From NCBI RefSeq assembly GCF_000333895.2, contig NZ_ANFM02000036.1:18910-82909 (forward strand): 64,000 nucleotides of DNA, in the 5' to 3' direction. Positions 19,107 through 28,283 of this stretch are shown one piece after another. This DNA is from Grimontia indica. GTDB lineage: Bacteria; Pseudomonadota; Gammaproteobacteria; Enterobacterales; Vibrionaceae. Each line of letters opens with the position of its first letter. Position 1 is the first letter of the stretch. Position numbers and translations under genes: made by a program. The notes beneath the pieces were generated by a model. The model searched no databases. It was not told the DNA's origin and worked only from the letters and a program-made list of their open reading frames with translations.

Positions 19107-20087
19107 ATGAATCAATACGTTGTATGCGCACTCTACAAATTTGTGCGCCTTGAAGATTATGTGGAACTCCGTGAGCCATTGAAGGCGTTAATGGAGAAAA
19201 ATGACATTCGCGGCACCTTGCTGCTGGCGAACGAAGGGATTAACGGCACCGTCGCCTCCACGCGCGAAGGTATCGACACCCTGTTGGCATGGCTGAAGAA
19301 AGACCCTCGCCTTGCTGATACCGTCTATAAAGAGTCATTCGACGAAAACCAGCCATTCAATCGCACCAAAGTAAAACTCAAGAAAGAGATCGTTACCTTG
19401 GGTGTAGAAGGCATCGACCCACGTCATGTGGTCGGCACCTATGTGAAACCTGAAGACTGGAACGAACTGATTTCCGACCCCGAAGTGTTTGTGGTGGATA
19501 CCCGCAACGATTACGAAATCGAAATCGGCACCTTCAAGAATGCGGTGAACCCAAAAACCGACACATTCCGCGAGTTTCCGGAATACGTCGCCCAAAATAT
19601 GGACCCAGCCAAACACAAGAAAGTCGCCATGTTCTGTACAGGCGGGATTCGCTGTGAGAAATCGACTGCATATATGAAAGAGCAAGGCTTTGAAGAGGTT
19701 TACCACCTGGAAGGCGGCATCCTGAAATACCTGGAAGAAGTACCTCAGGAAGAAAGCCTTTGGGAAGGCGATTGCTATGTGTTTGATGGCCGTGTAGCGG
19801 TAAACCACCAGCTTGAGAAGAGCGGCTATGCCATGTGTAACGCCTGCCGTTTACCTATCACCGAAGAAGACATGCAGTCTGAAGCGTTCGAGCAAGGCGT
19901 CAGCTGCCCTAAGTGCATCGACAAACACACCGACGAGCAAAAAGCCCGTTTCCGTGAACGTGAGAAGCAAGTGCAGCTCTCAAGGGCGCGCGGCGAAATT
20001 CATGTTGGTGGCGAAGCTGACCAAATCATTACCCAGCGCAGAAATGAAAAGCTGGCGAAAAAGGCAGAGCAGCGGAAAGCAAAGTAA
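19107..20087 (+). CDS. trhO: tRNA uridine-5-oxyacetic-acid pathway hydroxylase, rhodanese family
   Basis: TrhO (YceA) uses oxygen to hydroxylate U34 of certain tRNAs, giving ho5U. This copy is 326 aa, normal length. The N-terminal acylphosphatase-like domain contains [13 protein letters not shown]. The rhodanese domain contains VDTRNDYE and the active-site loop CTGGIRCEK. The C-terminal region has a zinc-type cysteine set (CNACRLP, CPKC). The ATG at 19107 is preferred over 19095 because GGAAG precedes it at good spacing. It is monocistronic with its own terminator. Confidence 0.92.
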   Translation: MNQYVVCALYKFVRLEDYVELREPLKALMEKNDIRGTLLLANEGINGTVASTREGIDTLLAWLKKDPRLADTVYKESFDENQPFNRTKVKLKKEIVTLGVEGIDPRHVVGTYVKPEDWNELISDPEVFVVDTRNDYEIEIGTFKNAVNPKTDTFREFPEYVAQNMDPAKHKKVAMFCTGGIRCEKSTAYMKEQGFEEVYHLEGGILKYLEEVPQEESLWEGDCYVFDGRVAVNHQLEKSGYAMCNACRLPITEEDMQSEAFEQGVSCPKCIDKHTDEQKARFREREKQVQLSRARGEIHVGGEADQIITQRRNEKLAKKAEQRKAK

Positions 20088-20104
20088 GGCTGCTTGAATG
20101 CCCC

Positions 20105-20143
20105 GAAAAAATCCCCTCAGCGGAAACGCGAGGGGATTTTTTG
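20105..20143 (+). terminator. Intrinsic terminator after trhO (copy 1 of 3)
   Basis: AAAAAATCCCCTC and GAGGGGATTTTTT arms around AGCGGAAACGC. The same hairpin recurs at 22105 and, decayed, near 23587. Confidence 0.9.
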
Positions 20144-20334
20144 ATGGTTTAAGTCAGCATCTGCTCAGATTTTCAACATGCCACCCTCATACTTATTCCA
20201 CTAATTAGGTTGATTTATGGCTTAGTATCACGAATGAGAAAGCTCCTCTCGGAGAGGTATTCGTACAATCTCGATGTTGGTAAGTCAATCTCAACGATTG
20301 ACGCCGTAAACAACGCAATAAGAGAAGGATGCCT

Positions 20335-22065
20335 ATGATGAAAAAATCTATTCTCACCTCACTCGTAATCACCGCTTTATTTGCCAAACCAATACACGCC
20401 GCCTGCCTTGGAAATGTTTACTCCCTTAATGCTGGCAGAGGGGACGTTGGTATTTTGGTAGACATCCAAGAGAATGAAAAGCTAACAGGTTCTTATAACG
20501 GCAGCCGAGCGCTTGCAGTGTCGAGAGCATCTTTCAGTAGCTCTGCCATGACCTATGACAGCATCAATAACCGCATTTATTATGTCAGTGCACCACGCCC
20601 TACGAGATACTTCGTAGAGGGACTGGAAGATCTTGTCACTGCTGAGGAGTTGAAAAATATAAGTTTCCACGCGGCTGCCTCAGAATCTACTCAACTTGCC
20701 TATTATGATCCCTCTACGAAGCAGCATACTGTCGTTGGAAATGTCAAAGACACTTTCCGCATGGCTTTTGATAGTTCATCGGGCCAAATCTTCGCCTCTA
20801 ACAACAATGAGATCTTCTCTATCGACCCCTCGAATGGCACCACAACGCCGATAGCAGATTTCGATGTAAATCTGCGCAGCAGTGGTTTTACTTCTTGGGG
20901 CGACTTCGTGTTTTACAAAGGCGAATTACTGTTTGTCACCAACACACGTACGTTCTCTATCAACACTTCTACAGGCGCTGCGACGCTAAAAGCGTTCCAC
21001 AGTATTGGTTTCATCACCAGCGCCACACTCGACCAAAATGGCCAAATGCTCATTGCGGCTAAGAATCAGAATGTGACAGGGAATATCAACAGCACATTCC
21101 TCTGGCGTTTACACCCCGAGACAGGCGAAGTCGTGAAAGTCGGACTTATACCAGCCAGACTCAGCGCTATGGCAACAAATACGCAAGAAGATTACACATG
21201 CTACCCTGCAACGGTATTCCCAAGTCAGCGTGAAAATGACGTTGATAATGTCCTCGGTAGCACGGTAGAAGAGGGCAATACAGCCACCTTTACCGTCAAT
21301 TTTGATAAAGATACGGCTGCAGCGACAGATATTAACCTTACACTCAATAACGGCAGCGCTGTCATTAACAGTGATTTTAGTGGGGCGGTGACTATCGAGT
21401 TTGAAGATGGTTCTTCGGTCAGTGCAAACCTGAGTAGTAGTGCTACAAATGTGAGCGTGCCGCCCGGCAACGGTTGGCTGAAAGTCAAGGTCAACACCAT
21501 CGAAGATACTGTGTTTGAAAGTAACGAGAATTTCTCACTCAGAGCATGGTTCCGCGACAATGAGAGCGATGCGAAATCGGCTTCATCGACAATCACGAAC
21601 GATGACTACCAAATTACCCAGTTACTCGGTAACCCCGAGATGAATTACCGTGGCGTTTGGAGTGAAATCGAAAACGGATTGAATGGAAGAAATCTGGACC
21701 ACAGTTACGGCTCATATAATTTCAACACGGGTGGTCAAGGCCAAGGCGCCGCAGTCTATCAATACTTCAATGTCGTTCCGGGTCAACAATATTCCGTTCA
21801 AACCAGGTTCTGGGCGCAAAGAAGCGGTACGGGTGGCACACACGGTGGTGAAGTAAGAATCTCCAACGGTAGTAACAACAGCAATATCTATTCCAGAAGT
21901 TTCTCGTTAACTGAAGGTAATTCAACGAACATCAACTTCAACTTTACCGTACCTTCTAACGTAAGCTACCTGCGAATACAGATCACAAATACGTCTGTAT
22001 CATGCTGCGTTGAAAGCACCGACTTGAATGTAGATTATGCACGAGTCACCGGGCCTAAACCCTAA
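20335..22065 (+). CDS. Secreted protein with NHL-like N-terminal and Calx-beta-like domains
   Basis: A 576-aa exported protein. The signal peptide (MMKKSILTSLVITALFAKP) ends near HAA. Residues about 25-290 look like a beta-propeller of repeated Asn/Gly-rich strands (QIFASNNNEIFSIDPSNG, LLFVTNTRTFSINTSTG). Residues about 300-420 look like a Calx-beta domain (VEEGNTATFTVNF, ESNENFSLRAW, STITNDDY). The C-terminal ~150 residues are jelly-roll-like, carbohydrate-binding in appearance. ATG at 20335 is chosen because AGAAGG lies six bases upstream. It sits in an accessory block between trhO and the transposon. An adhesive or surface function is inferred. Confidence 0.75.
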   Translation: MMKKSILTSLVITALFAKPIHAACLGNVYSLNAGRGDVGILVDIQENEKLTGSYNGSRALAVSRASFSSSAMTYDSINNRIYYVSAPRPTRYFVEGLEDLVTAEELKNISFHAAASESTQLAYYDPSTKQHTVVGNVKDTFRMAFDSSSGQIFASNNNEIFSIDPSNGTTTPIADFDVNLRSSGFTSWGDFVFYKGELLFVTNTRTFSINTSTGAATLKAFHSIGFITSATLDQNGQMLIAAKNQNVTGNINSTFLWRLHPETGEVVKVGLIPARLSAMATNTQEDYTCYPATVFPSQRENDVDNVLGSTVEEGNTATFTVNFDKDTAAATDINLTLNNGSAVINSDFSGAVTIEFEDGSSVSANLSSSATNVSVPPGNGWLKVKVNTIEDTVFESNENFSLRAWFRDNESDAKSASSTITNDDYQITQLLGNPEMNYRGVWSEIENGLNGRNLDHSYGSYNFNTGGQGQGAAVYQYFNVVPGQQYSVQTRFWAQRSGTGGTHGGEVRISNGSNNSNIYSRSFSLTEGNSTNINFNFTVPSNVSYLRIQITNTSVSCCVESTDLNVDYARVTGPKP

Positions 22066-22104
22066 TTGAACAAGGTAATGCCTAACGTTTGATTGGCCAG
22101 AACT

Positions 22105-22139
22105 AAAATCCCCTAAGCGGAAACGCGAGGGGATTTTTT
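22105..22139. terminator. Intrinsic terminator (copy 2 of the trhO-type hairpin)
   Basis: AAAATCCCCT and AGGGGATTTT arms around the same AGCGGAAACGCG centre as after trhO; it lies 40 bp after the secreted-protein gene. Confidence 0.85.
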
Positions 22140-22167
22140 AGCTCTGTATAGGTTCAAGAGGCTTCAC

Positions 22168-23382
22168 CTAACACCCCTCTGGTAGATGCACTTTTGCGTT
22201 TGGACTTAACTTTGATTTAAGTATCTGAAATTGCTCGCAAGGCACATTTTTCTCACTATTAGCAAGCACTTGAACCATATTGAGATTCCCAAACAGTGGC
22301 GAAATATCTTTAAACAGGTTTGCGCTTATTTGTAGTTTTGTAAGAAGAGGCTTATTCGCCAAAGGCGTTAAATCAGCAATGTCATTGTACGAAAGATAGA
22401 GCTCTTGCAGCTGATGCGATCTCCCAAGTACCGCAATGTCACGGATATCGTTAATGATGGCCCCTAAAATGCGCAGATTAGGCAGACTGTCGAAGCCTTT
22501 TAGATCTTTTAACCCCGTCCGGTTTGCATAAAACTCTTCAATGCTGGGTGCGAGTTCAATACCTGATGTCGTCTGAAGCGTTTTATTTCCACCGACACTG
22601 AGTACCTTCAACTGGGTAAAGGGTGCCAGCCCTTGCAAGTCAACCAGCTGATTGTCTTGCAGATACAACTCTTTCAGTGAAACCAAATCTTCAATGGCAC
22701 TGAGTTCTTTGATCTTCTGACCTTGGCATACCAGTTTGGTGATTTGGCTACGCGATTCTACTTTTTGCTCTCGCTTTGCTTGCCATACACAGCGATTAAG
22801 TGCTCGTGCAGATTGCGCATCTATACCGGCTTGGTGCTGAGCTGCGCCCTGTTCTTTTGCATTTGGTTCAATCGGCGCCCCACCCACATAATTCATTTCT
22901 TGTGCAATTTGCCAGGCAAAAAAGCCCAACATAAGGATGCCCGCTGCGGGTGCGACACGGCGAGATAAGATCGCAATCAGAGACCAAAGAAAAAACAGTG
23001 CGAAGAACAGAGAGATAGCCCAAAACTGAATGAAGCTGTAAATGCGGTTTTTTTGAGGGTTATTGGGGTCAATCAAAACTTCAATTCGGTTGCCAACGGT
23101 TTGCGAACAGAGATTACGCGTAGGCATTAGCACCTTGCCTTGGGCTTTCATGCCACTCTCGGTTTCGGCAACCGGGTAATACACCACATCTTTTCGATAG
23201 CCACCCAACGTTCTCTGGGACGTTTCAATCCATTTTCCCTCACACGCTACAACGCGCGCAGGTACTTGAGTGAAAAAGTATAACGAGACATACCTTTCGA
23301 CTAATAACCCAGCGACAAGCAGCAAAATCCCCCAGATAACCCATCGCGAGACTCGGGGCGATGATTGTGTAATCGATGACAT
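22168..23382 (-). CDS. Membrane protein with DUF3592-like and leucine-rich-repeat regions
   Basis: A 404-aa protein. Transmembrane helices lie near residues 16-36, 120-142 and 146-165. Between the first two is a beta-rich domain (ARVVACEGKWIETSQRTLGG, VVYYPVAETESG) like DUF3592. After the membrane region come about six leucine-rich repeats of the bacterial SDS22/internalin type (SLKELYLQDNQLVDLQGL, LQELYLSYNDIADLTPL). The start at 23382 follows GGAAGGGAACAC; an upstream in-frame codon at 23412 lacks such a site. It is convergent with the secreted-protein gene. Role unknown, perhaps protein-protein contact at the membrane. Confidence 0.75.
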   Translation of the reverse strand: MSSITQSSPRVSRWVIWGILLLVAGLLVERYVSLYFFTQVPARVVACEGKWIETSQRTLGGYRKDVVYYPVAETESGMKAQGKVLMPTRNLCSQTVGNRIEVLIDPNNPQKNRIYSFIQFWAISLFFALFFLWSLIAILSRRVAPAAGILMLGFFAWQIAQEMNYVGGAPIEPNAKEQGAAQHQAGIDAQSARALNRCVWQAKREQKVESRSQITKLVCQGQKIKELSAIEDLVSLKELYLQDNQLVDLQGLAPFTQLKVLSVGGNKTLQTTSGIELAPSIEEFYANRTGLKDLKGFDSLPNLRILGAIINDIRDIAVLGRSHQLQELYLSYNDIADLTPLANKPLLTKLQISANLFKDISPLFGNLNMVQVLANSEKNVPCEQFQILKSKLSPNAKVHLPEGC

Positions 23383-23527
23383 TGTGTTCCCTTCCGGATA
23401 TGCGGAGCTCACACTAAGCCAAGCAAAACAATTCAGTTCAATGGGTTACACAGTTTTTAGTCGTTACTCCGAGTCGGTGCACTGCAAGAGTAAGAAATAC
23501 ACTTACAGAGAATCTGAGGAAATTTGT

Positions 23528-23617
23528 GCTGGTGGCGTAGAAAGTAGAGCAGCGAAAAGCGAAGTAAGGCTATTTGATTGCCCCGGAAAAAATTCCCTCA
23601 GCGGAAACGCGAGGGAA
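23528..23617 (+). pseudogene. Decayed copy of the trhO 3' end and terminator
   Basis: This stretch aligns with 20051-20139: the last codons of trhO (GAGCAGCG-AAAGC-AAGTAAGGCT), the spacer, and the terminator hairpin with CTCAGCGGAAACGCGAG. Differences are scattered (about one in eight). No upstream part of trhO is present. The stop codon TAA is conserved. It shows that a 3' trhO segment was duplicated around the two genes lying between the copies. Confidence 0.8.
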
Positions 23618-23714
23618 TGTTGTAAATGGCAGGCCATATATCTACACCTCACCCAATCAACTTGGTGCAATATTGCAAGACAGTAAGGATCAACAAACCT
23701 GCCTCAGGCCTATC

Positions 23715-25295
23715 CTAATCACAGTCAGAATAATTTGAACTGATGCATTTCAAAGCCATCCATTTAGCCTCTTTTATTTGAACCGAATTCAAACGGGTAT
23801 TCGCCTCGAACTCTTCATCTGGGGATTGGTTGTAGTGACGAATGTAAAACCACATGTAAGATTTTAGATCGCTCTGCTCTACTCCTTTGCCTCTTTTATA
23901 CGCCCACCCGAGCTTAGATTGTGCACGCAAATTTCCACGTTCCGCAGACATGCGATAATATCTTACAGCCTTCTCTTTATTTTGAGGGGTGCCATATCCC
24001 ATATCGTACAAAACGCCAAGATTAACCTGAGAGAAGCTATCTCCTTGTTCCGCAGCTAGCTCATAGTATTTAATTGCTTTTTGATACGTTTTATAACTTC
24101 GACGTTCGCCTAGTCCCTCTGAATACATCCACCCAAGGTTAGCTTGAGCATTTTTGTAACCTTGGTCTGCTGCCATTTTGTAATACTCTATCGCCTTCTC
24201 ATAATCTTGAGTTACACCCAATCCATTTCGGTAAAGCCAAGCAAGGTTGGTTTGCGCACGAGCGTACCCTTGTTCCGCAGCTAAACGATAATACTCCAAA
24301 GCCTTGGCATTACTCTGAGTAACACCTTTCCCTTCTTTATACATCCAGCCAAGGTTGGTTTGCGCACGAGCGTATCCTTGTTCCGCAGCTAAGCGATAAT
24401 ACTCCAAAGCTTTTGTATCACTCTGAGTGACACCTTTCCCATCTTCATACATCCAGCCAAGGTTGGTTTGCGCACGAGCGTATCCTTGTTCCGCAGCTAA
24501 GCGATAATACTCCAAAGCTTTTGTATCACTCTGAGTGACACCTTTCCCCTCTTCATACATCCAGCCAAGGTTGGTTTGCGCACGAGCGTATCCTTGTTCC
24601 GCAGCTAAGCGATAATACTCCAAAGCATTTGTATTACTCTGAGTAACACCTTTCCCCTCTTCATACATCCAGCCAAGCTGGGTTTGAGCAAATACATAAC
24701 CTTGGCCAGCGGCCAATTCATAGTACGTCACCGCTTTCTCGTAGCTTTGCTCAACACCAGAACCAGATTTATACAAATTAGCCAAGCTATATTGCGCTCT
24801 AGCAAAGTTTTGTTTCGCTGACAGACGGTAGTAAGTCAAAGCCTTATCATAGCTTTGCTCAACGCCCTGTCCCTTTTCATACATCCAGCCAAGGTTGAAT
24901 TGAGGTAGTGCAAAGCCCTGCAAAGCCGCTAAACGATAATATTTAGCCGCCTCGTCAAAATTTTTTTTTACCCCATAGCCATTCTGGTACATCCAACCAA
25001 GGTTATTTTGAGCAGGCGCATAACCTTGATCTGCTGACATTTTGTAATATTTCACTGCCTCACTGGCACTTTGTTTTACACCTTGCCCTTCGTCGTATGA
25101 CCATCCAAGTAGATATTGGCTTTCAGCATCTCCTTTATTTGAAGCCGATCTTAGCTGAGCAATGGTTTTTTCAGTATTTGGTGCATTCCATGACCTCTCA
25201 AATACCTCTAAAAGTGGGGAGTCTGTATAGTGGCTCTCTCTTGAGGTACAGCCAGCTACCAAAAGGAATATCATCCAAAAGTGTACTTTCTTCAT
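23715..25295 (-). CDS. Sel1-repeat (TPR-like) lipoprotein
   Basis: A 526-aa lipoprotein with signal peptide and lipobox (VAGC, Cys near residue 16), then about twelve Sel1-like repeats of 36 residues. A typical repeat reads EGKGVTQSDTKALEYYRLAA and continues EQGYARAQTNLGWMY. Four central repeats are almost identical at the DNA level. Such proteins are scaffolds for protein interactions, often in the periplasm or at the outer membrane. It is the last host-side gene before the transposon left end. Function not predictable. Confidence 0.88.
   Translation of the reverse strand: MKKVHFWMIFLLVAGCTSRESHYTDSPLLEVFERSWNAPNTEKTIAQLRSASNKGDAESQYLLGWSYDEGQGVKQSASEAVKYYKMSADQGYAPAQNNLGWMYQNGYGVKKNFDEAAKYYRLAALQGFALPQFNLGWMYEKGQGVEQSYDKALTYYRLSAKQNFARAQYSLANLYKSGSGVEQSYEKAVTYYELAAGQGYVFAQTQLGWMYEEGKGVTQSNTNALEYYRLAAEQGYARAQTNLGWMYEEGKGVTQSDTKALEYYRLAAEQGYARAQTNLGWMYEDGKGVTQSDTKALEYYRLAAEQGYARAQTNLGWMYKEGKGVTQSNAKALEYYRLAAEQGYARAQTNLAWLYRNGLGVTQDYEKAIEYYKMAADQGYKNAQANLGWMYSEGLGERRSYKTYQKAIKYYELAAEQGDSFSQVNLGVLYDMGYGTPQNKEKAVRYYRMSAERGNLRAQSKLGWAYKRGKGVEQSDLKSYMWFYIRHYNQSPDEEFEANTRLNSVQIKEAKWMALKCISSNYSDCD
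24250..24690. repeat. Tandem 108-bp repeats inside the Sel1 gene
   Basis: About four consecutive 108-bp units, each containing CAAGGTTGGTTTGCGCACGA and CGCAGCTAAGCGATAATACT-like blocks, differ by only a few bases. Units outside this stretch are more diverged, so the central block expanded recently. Confidence 0.85.
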
Positions 25296-25700
25296 ACACC
25301 ACCCTTGAGTTGTAATTTAGGCTTAATGAAGTAAACAGAATCCATTTTAGAAAGTACATACCTTTGATACCAAAGGTCCGTTCAATATTCGGGACTAGTT
25401 ATAATCACTGTATGAAAGTGTCTTAAGCTTTGTCGAAAAACATTTGCCTATCGTTTCTCTTAGTTAAACACCAAAAATGGTCATTCAGACCAGTGTTTTA
25501 GTCACATCGATGCTGAAAATAAACAAAATATGAAGCCAACAAATAAGAACTATTGCTGCTTCTTTGATTCTAGTAAAGGTATGTTTTCTAAATCGTTGGA
25601 TGAGATTGAGGCAATTAAGAAGGAATTTCCGGATGAGTAAATCGAATTTTTTGCGTGGCTGAACAGTGCTGGGAATGCAAAAAAGAAAAATTTTCAGAAC
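25296..25700. other. Region left of the transposon, with an interrupted small reading frame
   Basis: No complete gene is supported. On the plus strand, an ATG at 25530 opens 36 codons (KNYCCFFDSSKGMF, SLDEIEAIKKEFPDE) to a TAA at 25638. The same frame then continues IEFFAWLNSAGNAKKKNFQN up to base 25700, where the transposon begins. It looks like the remnant of a small gene that faced ffs. The T-rich tract complementary to 25667-25695 followed ffs before insertion. Confidence 0.45.
25696..25700. repeat. Left target-site duplication AGAAC
   Basis: AGAAC directly before the terminal TGT at 25701; the same five bases follow the terminal ACA at 41588. Five-base duplication is the Tn7 rule. Confidence 0.95.
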
Positions 25701-25805
25701 TGTTGCCAACACCATAAAGCTTCAAAGCCAAAACATGAGATCAAAGGGTTACGAGACTTATGACACCATAAGTTTGCAAGGTTTGGCACCATAAGTTTGC
25801 AAACG
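25701..25805. repeat. Transposon left end with three TnsB-type sites
   Basis: Sites share the core CACCATAA followed by AGCTTCAAAG or GTTTGCAA: about 25709-25728, 25763-25782 and 25786-25803. The first is separated by 54 bp from the second, and the last two are 23 bp apart. Widely spaced sites are typical of a Tn7 left end. Confidence 0.9.
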
Positions 25806-25988
25806 CGCTATACGGAAGTCTCATGAACTGGGTTGTGAAAGAAAATTCCATCACATCTATGGATGTGGCTCATTTCCCAACGGCCTAAGTGGTTAACTAC
25901 TAGACGGCTACTCGACAATAGTGACGGAACATAGAGCAGTTTTGTGCGAGAAAGGGATAGCTATACTATCCCTCCAGCCTCCTAGATG

Positions 25989-26618
25989 TCAGCAAAAGTA
26001 CTGAGTGATGTATGAAATCAAATGACATGCGAAAAGCTTATACAAGCCATATATCACAGCTGCCAATAACGCCAGACCACTTATCAATAGGATAAAGAAC
26101 GGAATCTTGTCTCGGAACAAAGTTAGATTTAGCTCGTCCACAAACCACTGACTTTGCTGCTTTTTGACACCAAACATTTTGTAGTGAGCCAAGACATCAC
26201 TAAAGAGTATCTGTTGTCCAATGTTACCGCCATCAGAATAGTAGGCATCCTTCAACTCTAAGAACTTTTGGTTGACCTCCCGTAGAACGTCCTGATCGTC
26301 AGTCTCTGCTTTACGGTACAGTGAAAGGAGATTTCCGGACAGCTTTGTGAGCTGGACTCCTCGCCTCTCGTAGTCGAATTTCTTTGGCTCATACATGGTA
26401 ATGAACAAGGCGGCTATCGAGAGCAGAATAAAGACCACCGACGTTAGGTTAGTAGTAACCTTGAAGGCTAATCCGACAATACCGAAAGCCAGAGACGCAA
26501 AACCAATCCAAGCGGGAAGTCTGGATACAATGTCAAACGTCGCGAAATGACGATTCGCGCCGTATGTAACGTTGTAAGCCAGTTCGGCGATATCTTTTTT
26601 GAGTATTACTCTGTCCAT
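25989..26618 (-). CDS. SLATT-domain two-transmembrane effector of a CBASS-like pair
   Basis: A 209-aa protein with two hydrophobic hairpin helices (about residues 36-70), a helical cytoplasmic part (KKFDYERRGVQLTKLSGNL, with conserved-looking Tyr/Arg), and a further membrane segment near the C-terminus (FFILLISGLALLAAVIYGL). This is the SLATT layout known for pore-forming effectors that sit beside nucleotide second-messenger synthetases. The ATG at 26618 is chosen because GAGG lies six bases upstream, eight bases after the CD-NTase stop; the frame is open further upstream inside that gene. The expected role is membrane disruption after phage sensing (inference from family). Confidence 0.82.
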   Translation of the reverse strand: MDRVILKKDIAELAYNVTYGANRHFATFDIVSRLPAWIGFASLAFGIVGLAFKVTTNLTSVVFILLSIAALFITMYEPKKFDYERRGVQLTKLSGNLLSLYRKAETDDQDVLREVNQKFLELKDAYYSDGGNIGQQILFSDVLAHYKMFGVKKQQSQWFVDELNLTLFRDKIPFFILLISGLALLAAVIYGLYKLFACHLISYITQYFC

Positions 26619-26626
26619 TGGCAGCC

Positions 26627-27940
26627 TCAGTTGGAGATCGGAACAGTAATTTCCGATCGCGCCACAACGACACCATCTTTGATGGCGTAGCATTCAACGG
26701 AGTGCTCTCCATTGAAAGTGGTTGATTCACTACGATTTCCGTAACCTGCATCATCTAAGATTTGACCTCGGATGCAATCTCTACGCTCAGCTTCAGGCCC
26801 TCTATTAAGCACCTTCCATTTAAGTGAATATGGCTGAGGCACTTCAATTTCACTGACGCTAAAAGACAGAGACTTTTGAGCTCTCAAAGGAATGAATAGA
26901 CGTAACATCTCAGAGAGTGAGTATTCACGATAACCGTTTTGGGAAACGTCGCAGTCAATGGCCATATGATACCGGATGTCCACGGGATACTTGTCAGCAA
27001 TAAACTCTTCTGTATTGAGCCAGGTCTGGCGATTTTCCGCGATTGCCGCAAGGTTCTTTGCACTTTGAGGGTAACCACGACCGAATACTTTTCGCCATCT
27101 TTCGTTGTTGTTGTCATCATCGATGGCTTCAACACAGAGAGCAAAAGCTTTTTTGGCAGCCCGCTGAAAGTTTTTCTTCACTTTTACATGCTGATTACTG
27201 CCCAGAGCGTTCCATCGATCTTGTTTCGGTAAGTTGCTTAGATATTCAAAGAAATCGCGGCACATCTCGTCATAATAAAGAGGCCCTCTATTGTCATAGT
27301 CGGTGGTACTTTTTAGGAAATTATGGGCAAGGGTATCTATCAGAAGGCCCCCCATTGCTACACCATGCTTATTCTTCCAAGCACGAGCCATCTTACAAAG
27401 CGGTCTCAGATTCTTGTTTTTCGCATCGTTGACTTCTTTCATGGCTTTCATTTCATCCTTCGGCTTGGTGAAACGCCATGAGCCGCCTTTGTGCGTATAA
27501 GGGTATTTGAAACTGCCATCTTCCTGCTCGAAAACAGGCTGCACCTCGACCATGAAGTTCTTATACTTCACTACAACGACCAAACTGCTTACCGTCACAT
27601 CTGTTGTCGGGTAACGTGCCAAGATTGCATCCTTGGTGTCTTTGAGAAGTTGACTTTGCTTGTCCTTATAAGTTTCCCATTTGCTGCTCGGCATGATGTA
27701 AAGCATATCTAGGTCAGAGATACCTTTGATACCAGTGAATCGTCCATATGAGCCAACCTGAAGCGTGTTCGCTGTTGTAGAGTCCGTATTACGAAACTGC
27801 TTGTTTAACGCTTTGGTGATTTGACCATAGCGCTCACTGATACTAGCCGAGTTGTCGACTCGGATATTTACCAAAAACTGTTTGAAATCTTCTGAAACCG
27901 ACACATCACACCTACATGCAAGTAATTCAACCACTTTCAT
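26627..27940 (-). CDS. CD-NTase (SMODS) second-messenger synthetase, CBASS-like
   Basis: A cGAS/DncV-like nucleotidyltransferase (437 aa). The nucleotidyltransferase signature is GSYGR (63-67) with DLD (77-79) in GISDLDMLYIMP, and a third acidic position in FMVEVQPVF (Glu132). A helical SMODS domain follows. The last ~90 residues form an immunoglobulin-like sensor domain (SLKWKVLNRGPEAERRD, VECYAIKDGVVVARSEI), as in CD-NTases with a C-terminal AGS-C domain. A GTG at 27904 (VSVSEDFKQF) matches how I remember homologues starting and has AGGTG before it, so it may be the true start. It pairs with the SLATT gene 8 bp downstream, giving a type I CBASS-like abortive defence in transposon cargo. Confidence 0.85.
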   Translation of the reverse strand: MKVVELLACRCDVSVSEDFKQFLVNIRVDNSASISERYGQITKALNKQFRNTDSTTANTLQVGSYGRFTGIKGISDLDMLYIMPSSKWETYKDKQSQLLKDTKDAILARYPTTDVTVSSLVVVVKYKNFMVEVQPVFEQEDGSFKYPYTHKGGSWRFTKPKDEMKAMKEVNDAKNKNLRPLCKMARAWKNKHGVAMGGLLIDTLAHNFLKSTTDYDNRGPLYYDEMCRDFFEYLSNLPKQDRWNALGSNQHVKVKKNFQRAAKKAFALCVEAIDDDNNNERWRKVFGRGYPQSAKNLAAIAENRQTWLNTEEFIADKYPVDIRYHMAIDCDVSQNGYREYSLSEMLRLFIPLRAQKSLSFSVSEIEVPQPYSLKWKVLNRGPEAERRDCIRGQILDDAGYGNRSESTTFNGEHSVECYAIKDGVVVARSEITVPISN

Positions 27941-28283
27941 ATATGGGGTGAGGATGTATGACTTTCAATGCCTAATTCAATGAAAAGTATAAGAAAATAA
28001 TCTCAATATAAGAATTTTAGGTGGGAGTTCACCAATACGCTGACTTACAGGAGTATTGCAAGATATTGAAGTAAGCCAGTATTCGGTTCTCACTAATACG
28101 AATCTGCTTGGAACAAGTAGAAGCACAGTTTCTTACCGTAAGTGGTCAACTAAAAACATGCATTCCCATAGGATCACCACAAAGCACAAACCATCTTTAA
28201 CCTTATGTTTTTTATTGGCATAACTCGCAAATCCCCCTTTAAGAGCGTAGTAAACTCATCACTCAATATGAATGGAGATGACT
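27941..28283. other. Intergenic region between divergent cargo genes
   Basis: About 340 AT-rich bases between the CD-NTase gene (minus) and the phospholipase-like gene (plus). It must hold both promoters. I see no further gene and no strong terminator. Confidence 0.5.

Noticed and set aside
24231..24700. The tandem 108-bp units as a CRISPR array
   Set aside because: They are in frame, encode Sel1 repeats and have no spacers.
25755..25790. TGACACCATAAG at 25761 as the transposon left terminus
   Set aside because: It is an internal TnsB site: the bases before it do not form TGT, and the flank does not repeat at the right end. TGT at 25701 with AGAAC fits both.
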